From NCBI RefSeq assembly GCF_003576645.1, contig NC_044919.1, positions 25,651,976 to 25,715,975 on the forward strand: a stretch of 64,000 bases of DNA, in the 5' to 3' direction. The position numbers and the translations under genes are program-made. This stretch comes from Ipomoea triloba (Eukaryota > Streptophyta > Magnoliopsida > Solanales > Convolvulaceae). The notes under the pieces were generated by a model that was not told the origin of the DNA, searched no databases, and saw nothing but the letters and a program-made list of their open reading frames with translations. The stretch's first letter is position 1; each line of letters opens with the position of its first letter. Shown in pieces: positions 57,611-64,000 of the stretch.

Positions 57611-57812
57611 CGATTAGGAATAAATCAATTTAAATTATGTATTTTTTTATATACATTTATATAAATATGTATATGATTAATTAGAGACCGTATTAAGCAT
57701 ACAAAATTTATTAACTGATAACACTTAATATATTACCCATCATGTGACTGATGTAAGTCAAACACGCTTAACTACAAAGTTATTTGGCTATCTGGTTGTC
57801 ATATCACACTTA

Positions 57813-58224
57813 AAATCAATTGGTGATAAGTAGGTGGACATTAATCATTTAATAGCATTCCTTCATGGTAAGTCACAACGCCACGTCTCGAATCGAGCAT
57901 GGGCTGAACTCAGTCAACTTGGCAACGCGGATTAAAAATGTCATGAATTGCCCAAAATGTTTGTCATTATATTTTTGTGTTTTCTCGGACAAAGTGTATG
58001 CAAAATGTTTTATCACTGTTATTTAGAGCGTTTGTAGAGTTATATGTTAAAGCATTATATGATAGAATTTTAATTATAATATAAATACCATTATATTCAA
58101 TGTCATATACATTTATTTAAAAAGAGATTTTGTTTAGGCTTATTGGTGAAATTTAAATAAAAAGAAAAAACTCAAATCATTTATACATTGTGACAATCAT
58201 ATATAAATCTTAAGATTTTGACAA

Positions 58225-58293
<69 letters not shown>

Positions 58294-58316
58294 GATGCAT
58301 AAAAGGTGTCTCCTAT
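57813..58316 (+). repeat. Local direct duplication, left copy
   Basis: Closely similar to 63549-64000, from TTGGTGATAAGTAGGTG to GATGCATAAAAGGTGTCTCC, same orientation, about 5.7 kb apart. The left copy has a (TA)n expansion at 58229-58291 where the right copy has a short A/T stretch. No coding content. Confidence 0.9.
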
Positions 58317-58319
58317 AGT

Positions 58320-58960
58320 TAGTTAGGACATATTTAAAACACCTCATGATCTAACTAAAAAAATTGTCTAAACCTTTAAAATTTAAAAATTAATATCAAA
58401 TATATGTATTTTGTATTAATTATAGTTTTCAATCTAAGAGAAAATCTAATCTAACTCGACTTTTTATGTTGACGCACAAATTATATAAAAAGTTACAATA
58501 CAATACGGAGTATCATTTTCGTGTAAGTAAAATTTGTTATATGAACCGTTGTGGTTTGAGTAGAAGCAACTTATTTTCTAAGTGAAGTCTGATCTTAGAT
58601 TTTAATATTGTGATTTGTGAACGAACATTAAACATCAAAATCATAAGAACTCGTCATGTACAACGTCTGCATATAACAACAATTGAACTTTAAAGTAGTT
58701 GAGATTATTAAATATCAAAGACTTTTACGAGCAAAATATTAGAAAAATGTATAATGGGATATGTCTAATCAGGTTTATGGTCTAACCTATGAACAATATC
58801 CCTCAAACATACAAACAATGCAAAAAGTGAATTATAGTTTTGACTTCAATTATTTTTTTTTAAAGAAAAGCCTGTGGCTACTATCCAGGCAATTTTACTG
58901 TAGACCATGATCCAAAATGGTGTCGTTTCTTTTAATGAAAAAGAAAAAAGCACTCGTTCC
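58320..58960. other. AT-rich intergenic sequence
   Basis: Nothing recognised. Confidence 0.5.
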
Positions 58961-58964
58961 GTGT

Positions 58965-59600
58965 AATTAATTTTGTTTATATAACATATTTAGTTTCGTT
59001 TTATATACATTGTAGTTTCATTTCATCACAACTAAAGTTTCATTTTGTTTCAATTACAATTTACATTATACATAAAATAGTCTTATTACAGTGGACCTGT
59101 TACTAAATTTCATTTTATACACTGTAATCTTATTACAAAATCACTTAATTATAATTCTAATTCAACTATGGTTTCATTGGACAATATACACTCAAATTAA
59201 ATATGTGAAACTGTTATTCAGTTTCATTTTATATATATTGTAGTTTCATTACAACACAACTAAAGTATCTTTTTGATATAACTACAATTTTATTTGATAA
59301 TATACACTCAATATGTGAGACATGTGATTCGGTTTCTTTTTATACATACTGTAGTTTCATTTTAGCACAACTAAAGTATCATTTCAATTCAACTACAGTT
59401 TCATTGACAATATACACTCAATATGTGAGACATGTTATTCAGTTTTATTTTATACATATTGTAGTTTCATTTCAACACAATTAAAGTGTCATTTCAATTC
59501 AATTACAGTTTTCTTTGATAATATAAACACGATATGTGAGACAAGTTATTCAGTTTCATATTAGATATATTATAGGTTTATTTCGTTCTGAACACACCAG
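58965..59600. repeat. Degenerate tandem repeat of about 110 bases
   Basis: Successive units share ATATGTGAGACATGTTATTC, GTAGTTTCATTT and CACAACTAAAGT. The GTGAGACA word recurs at 59315, 59425 and 59536. Earlier units are more decayed. No coding capacity. Confidence 0.75.
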
Positions 59601-60358
59601 ATACGAAATTTGTTAAATATAATGTGGGTCTACAAAGAGGTAAAACAACTTAAGTTGTTTAACGGAATCAAATAAAAAAAAAAAAATCTTTTCAACTGTC
59701 TACCCGAGTGCCCGGTGTAACTATAGTTACTTCAATTTTGTTAAGGCAATTCATGGATAATATTATAAATGTTGTTTACCAGGAAACGCAATGAGCAAGC
59801 TAAGGACCGGTCTAAGCTAGCTAGGAAAGATAATATAACTCTCTAATTTTGACTTCTTGATTTTTTGTAACTTTTCTTGGCCAACATGCCAATTATTATA
59901 CGGACTACCCTTATGGCAAGAATATCCTAATTGGTACACGACAATATATGAGGCTACCAAATTCAACTTCTAATTTTAGATATTAAAGCTCAATGAAAAA
60001 GAAGTATCAAAACTTAGGATTTATTTTTCAGATCGAATTGATGTCATTACAATAGTGATGTCAAGTGGATCACATAGATAGACCGGACTGTAATCTAAAT
60101 TTTGATGTGAGTTTACTTATAGTTTGATGTGAGTAGAGTTGATTTAGTCTATATTTTTTAAAATGTTGGTCCAGTCTAACCCACTTTAATTTATTACAAT
60201 ATTTAAATTGTTTATTTTTTAAATTTTGTTTTAAACTATAAATAATAAATTAAAGTATTTTGGGCATGGTATAGTGTCGTGATGGTCTAAAGATTATAGC
60301 TAGCGGGGGTAGGTTTCAGTTCGATTTGAGTGTTTATACTCAAATTTTATTGGCAAAA
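59601..60358. other. AT-rich intergenic sequence
   Basis: No gene or element recognised. Confidence 0.5.
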
Positions 60359-60796
60359 ACTTGTGTGAGACTCACAGTGAGACAAGTCGGGTCGGGTCGG
60401 GTCAAGATGAAAATGTACTACTTATGCGCACAAATGTCATACTTATATGCTCAAACGTAATACTAATCGGGAATAAAATTTTTGCTACTTATATGGGTAA
60501 ATGTAATACTTTTAAGGGAAAATACAATATTTTTACATTTCGATTAAAAAGTGTTACATTTTCCCTCAAAAGTTTTATATTTTCCCTTATAAGTAAGGAA
60601 CACATGTCAACATTACTTATTATGAAAAATGTAATACTTTTTCTCTTATAAGTAACAAAATTTGTATTATTGATTAGTATTATATTTGAGCATATAAGTA
60701 TGACATTTACACATATAAGTATGACATTTGCATTGTGCTTCAACCCGACCCGACCCGTCTCACGAATAAGGATCCGTGAGACGGTCTTACACAAGT
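60359..60796. mobile_element. MITE with ACTTGTGTGAGAC ends, copy 1
   Basis: Inverted ends ACTTGTGTGAGAC and GTCTTACACAAGT, then inverted GGGTCGGGTC/GACCCGACCC blocks, and an interior that also folds on itself (ATATAAGTATGACATTTG words on both strands). No ORF of its own. Superfamily not determined, as no target duplication is clear. Confidence 0.65.
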
Positions 60797-60931
60797 GTGA
60801 CCCAATTTTATTTGGAATACCTAAAAATTTCGGATAATGTTTTTAAAACCTTATATTCAAACTAAATAATAATTCTGATATGTTTGTTTCATATGAAGTT
60901 ATTTTGGGAATAGTTCGGGTTTATGACAAAA

Positions 60932-61368
60932 ACTTGTATGAGACCGTCTCATCATGATACGGGTCAAGTCGGGTCGGGTCAAAATGCAAATGTAACACTT
61001 ATATGCACAAATGTCATACTTATATGCTCACATGTAATACTAATCAGGAATAAAATTTTTGTTACTTATACGGGTAAATGTAATACTTTTAAGGGAAAAT
61101 ACAATACTTTTACATTTCAATTTAAAAGTATTGCATTTTTCCTCAAAAGTATTATATTTGCCCTTATAAATAATGGGCACTTGTCAACATTACTTATTAT
61201 GAAAAATGTATTGTTTTTTCTCTTATAAGTAACAAAAATTGTATTATTGATTAGTGTTATATTTGAGCATATAAGTATGACATTTGCACATATAAGTATG
61301 ACATTTGCATGGTGTTTTGACCCGACCCGACTCACGAACAAGGATCCGTGAGACGGTCTCACACAAGT
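60932..61368. mobile_element. MITE with ACTTGTGTGAGAC ends, copy 2
   Basis: Same orientation and near-identical organisation to copy 1, 573 bases downstream. Sequence just after both copies is also similar (GTGACCC, then TTTATTTGG), hinting at local duplication. Confidence 0.65.
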
Positions 61369-61530
61369 GTGACCCCGGGTTTATTTGGGTATACTCAACA
61401 TTTTTTTGTTAGTTTTAAAATTTTTATTGATTTTATTGTTATATTTTCAATATTTTTTAAATATTCTATCAAACTAAAAATAACAAGAAACACCAACAAA
61501 TTACTTTTAAAATAAATATAATATTATTAG

Positions 61531-61692
61531 TGCCAAGGACCTTGTGGTCCAGTGGTATCAAACCCTTCCCTTTATATGGGAGGTGGTGGGTTCGAGCCTC
61601 AGTGGAGTCAATACTGACTCTTGTGCTTCAATAGGTTGAGAAAAGTAGTTATGAATAGATACTGCATTCTAATAGAGTTAGTAATATTTAAA
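61531..61692 (+). mobile_element. tRNA-derived SINE, plus strand
   Basis: Box A-like TGGTCCAGTGG, box B-like GGGTTCGAGCC, and a body shared with 52829-52988 and 52211-52328 in reverse. Confidence 0.75.
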
Positions 61693-61734
61693 AGTTAACA
61701 TACAACTTATATTATACTTATAGTAAATTTTTTG

Positions 61735-61918
61735 ATTAATTCTACTTTTGGGTTGGATATTGATAAAATGTTTACATCCAATATTTGAACCAAATTTAAA
61801 TTTGAATATACTATACTTGAGAATATATTAATTCTACTTTTGGGTTGGATATTGATAAAATGTTTACATCCAATATTTGAACCAAATTTAAATTTGAATA
61901 TACTATACTTGAGAATAT
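61735..61918. repeat. 92-bp tandem duplication
   Basis: Two near-identical units starting at 61735 and 61827, containing TTTGGGTTGGATATTGAT. Confidence 0.9.
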
Positions 61919-62022
61919 CTTAAGCGATAACTATTCTCTGGTTTACTAGAAATTTAAATTTCAGTTTAGATTTTGAGTTTTAATTTTTATATTTCGAACG
62001 AATACTTACTGCAGCACATAGG

Positions 62023-63196
62023 GGTTGTTATGCCGTGGACCCAGGTCCACCTTGTGTGAGTCATGTAATATTTAAATATTTATTATATTATATAGTTGTT
62101 ATTAGTGGGTGTAACTTAGTCAAATAATGTGATCCTATAGGCTAGGAGAGAATTGTGTTATCTCTCATATAGGAACACTGATCAGTTGTAATCTGTTATT
62201 GATCAATCATCAATTGAGTCATGTAACATTTAAATATTTATTATATTATATAGTTATTATTAGTGAGTGTAACTTAGTCAAATAATGTGATCCTATAGGC
62301 TAGGAGAGAATTGTGTTATCTCTCATATAGGAACACTGATCAGTTGTAATCTGTTATTGATCACTCATATAGGAACACTGATCAGTTGTAATCTGTTATT
62401 GATCAATCATCAATTAACACTGATCAGTTGTAATCTGTTATTGATCAATCATCAATTCATCCCTTGCAAGGTGGACCTGGGTCTACATTCACATATCATA
62501 TACTTTACATTCACATACACTATACTCTACATTCACAATTTGTAAACTCCACATTCACACATTGTAAACTTCACATTCACACATTACGAGATTATATGTT
62601 TAGTAACTATATTACCACTGTTATGCATTCACCCATTCAAAATTCTATATTCACAGGTCCTATACTCCATATTCACAACTTGAGAACTCCACATTCACAC
62701 ATTACAAGGCTACAAGTTGCAAGAACTTCTTAACTCTATTACAAATTCACACATGCATAACTCTACATTCACGATTTCTATACTCCATATTCACAATTTG
62801 AAACCTCCACATTCACACATTACAAGGCTACAAGTTGCAAGAACTTCTTAACTCTATTACAAATTCACACATGCATAACTCTACATTCACGATTTCTATA
62901 CTCCATATTCACAATTTGAAACCTCCACATTCACACATTTCTGTGCAACTCTACATTTGCACAATCATAAATCTACATTCACGATTTCTATACTCTACAT
63001 TCACACTTTGAAACCTCTACATTCACACATTTTTGGACAACTCTATATTCAGCAATATGTTTACTAATTTTTATAAAAAAAAAAAAAAAANTTTACTAAT
63101 TTTTATAAAAAAAAAAAAAAAAAAAGACAAAAATGACATAGTTTTGGACCCAGGTCCACCTTGCAAGGTGGACTTGGGTCCACAGCATAATTTGCC
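62023..63196. mobile_element. Large TIR element with nested tandem repeats
   Basis: The ends GGTTGTTATGCCGTGGACCC and (reversed) GGCAAATTATGCTGTGGACC are inverted, with a 6-bp direct repeat CATAGG on each side (62017-62022, 63197-63202). The interior holds a 158-bp duplication (from 62058), a repeated CTGATCAGTTGTAATCTG segment, and a 118-bp duplication (from 62691) within a minisatellite of ACATTCACA-type units. A second GCAAGGTGGAC-type block lies at 62466. An N at 63091 joins two copies of the same T/A-rich text. No ORF of its own. Same family as 51676-52118. Confidence 0.6.
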
Positions 63197-63202
63197 CATA
63201 GG

Positions 63203-63548
63203 TTGTGACTGGGCTGACCCATGTGAACCTAATTGCGTCATTATTCTATGGATCATGGTCCACATAATTTTATAGATTACAAATAAAAAATATATTATTT
63301 GTATACATAAAATATATTATTTGAGTATTGAAAATATATTATTTTGTATATTATCAACTAATGTACATTCAATACACAAATAATGTACTCTTTTTTTTTT
63401 TTTTTGAAAACACAAATAATGTACTTTTAGTATATTAAAAAAATACCTTGTATTAATGAAAAGTACATTATTTTGTATACTATCAAATAATGTATATTAA
63501 GTGCACAAATAATGTACTTTTAGTATATTAAAAATGTACTTTGTATTA
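63203..63548. other. AT-rich sequence with AATAATGTAC words
   Basis: Degenerate repeats of AATAATGTACTTTTAGTAT. No genes. Confidence 0.5.
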
Positions 63549-64000
63549 ATTGGTGATAAGTAGGTGAACATTAACCATTTAACAACATTCCTCCTTGGTA
63601 AGTCACAACGCCACATTTCGAATCGAGAACTCGGTGGATGCCTATTAAAAATGTCATGAATTGCCCAAAATGTTTGTCATTTTTGTGTTTTCTCGGACAA
63701 AGAGTATGCAAAATGTTTTATCACTGTTATTTAGAGCGTTTGTAGAGTTATATGTTAAAGCATTATATGATAGAATATAATTTTAATTATAATATAAATA
63801 CCATTATATTCAATGTCATATACTTCTATTTATAAAGAGATTTTGTTTAGGCTTATTGGTGGAATTTAAATAAAAAGAAAAAACTCAAAACATTTATACA
63901 TTGTGACATTCATATATAAATATTAAGATTTTGACAAATTAATACAAAAAAAAAAATTATATATAATGATGCATAAAAGGTGTCTCCCATAGTTAGCTAG
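63549..64000 (+). repeat. Local direct duplication, right copy
   Basis: Right copy of 57813-58316. The similarity reaches the end of the window, so the duplicated segment may extend beyond it. Confidence 0.9.

Noticed and set aside
60361..61362. Frames of about 100 residues within the MITE pair
   Set aside because: They arise from the ATATAAGTATGACATTT repeats on both strands. They are non-coding.

Overview
This is a repeat-dominated stretch of a plant nuclear genome, most likely a dicot. The evidence is Ty1/copia elements primed by initiator tRNA-Met, a Stowaway MITE, hAT and Helitron remnants, tRNA-derived SINEs and a FAR1/FRS gene relic. The species cannot be named from the sequence. I see no intact host gene. 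It is also a draft assembly: two 1000-N gaps (14201-15200, 21604-22603), three 25-30-N gaps (22981-23005, 36397-36421, 47274-47303) and single Ns at joins (561, 1314, 1641, 46581, 63091). Several structures look like assembly products.

Layout. 1-3486: an LTR fragment, a long hairpin MITE carrying a hAT-type insertion, misplaced LTR sequence, and the 3' end of a Helitron with an RPA-like gene relic. 3482-51672: a block of Sirevirus-like copia sequence bounded by a 5-bp direct repeat CCTAT. It contains copy A (+; 5' LTR, gag, pol, small ORF, then a gap), an AT-rich island (15201-21603) with an FRS pseudogene, a Stowaway MITE and a SINE, copy B (-; ORF3, small ORF, pol, gag, LTR), a head-to-head LTR junction present twice (33461-38680), and copy C (+; gag, pol, small ORF, ORF3, PPT, 3' LTR). 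51673-64000: AT-rich sequence with TIR elements built of minisatellites, SINEs, a MITE pair, (TA)n tracts and a local duplication.

Element biology. The element reads LTR, PBS, gag with a long C-terminal extension, pol (protease, integrase, reverse transcriptase, RNase H) in the -1 frame, a small basic ORF, a large ORF3 in the envelope-like position, PPT and LTR. Gag would form the particle. Pol would process, copy and integrate the genome. The two post-pol ORFs each have a TATA box just upstream in every copy where it can be seen, suggesting subgenomic transcription. Copy B has intact gag and pol frames. Copy A has intact pol but a gag 5' deletion. Copy C has nonsense and frameshift lesions.

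The most interesting points are the matched CCTAT and LTR variants at 3487 and 51667, the 21-unit 118-bp array in only one LTR, the saturation of the whole element with the word TCGAGAG/CTCTCGA, and the separately promoted post-pol ORFs.
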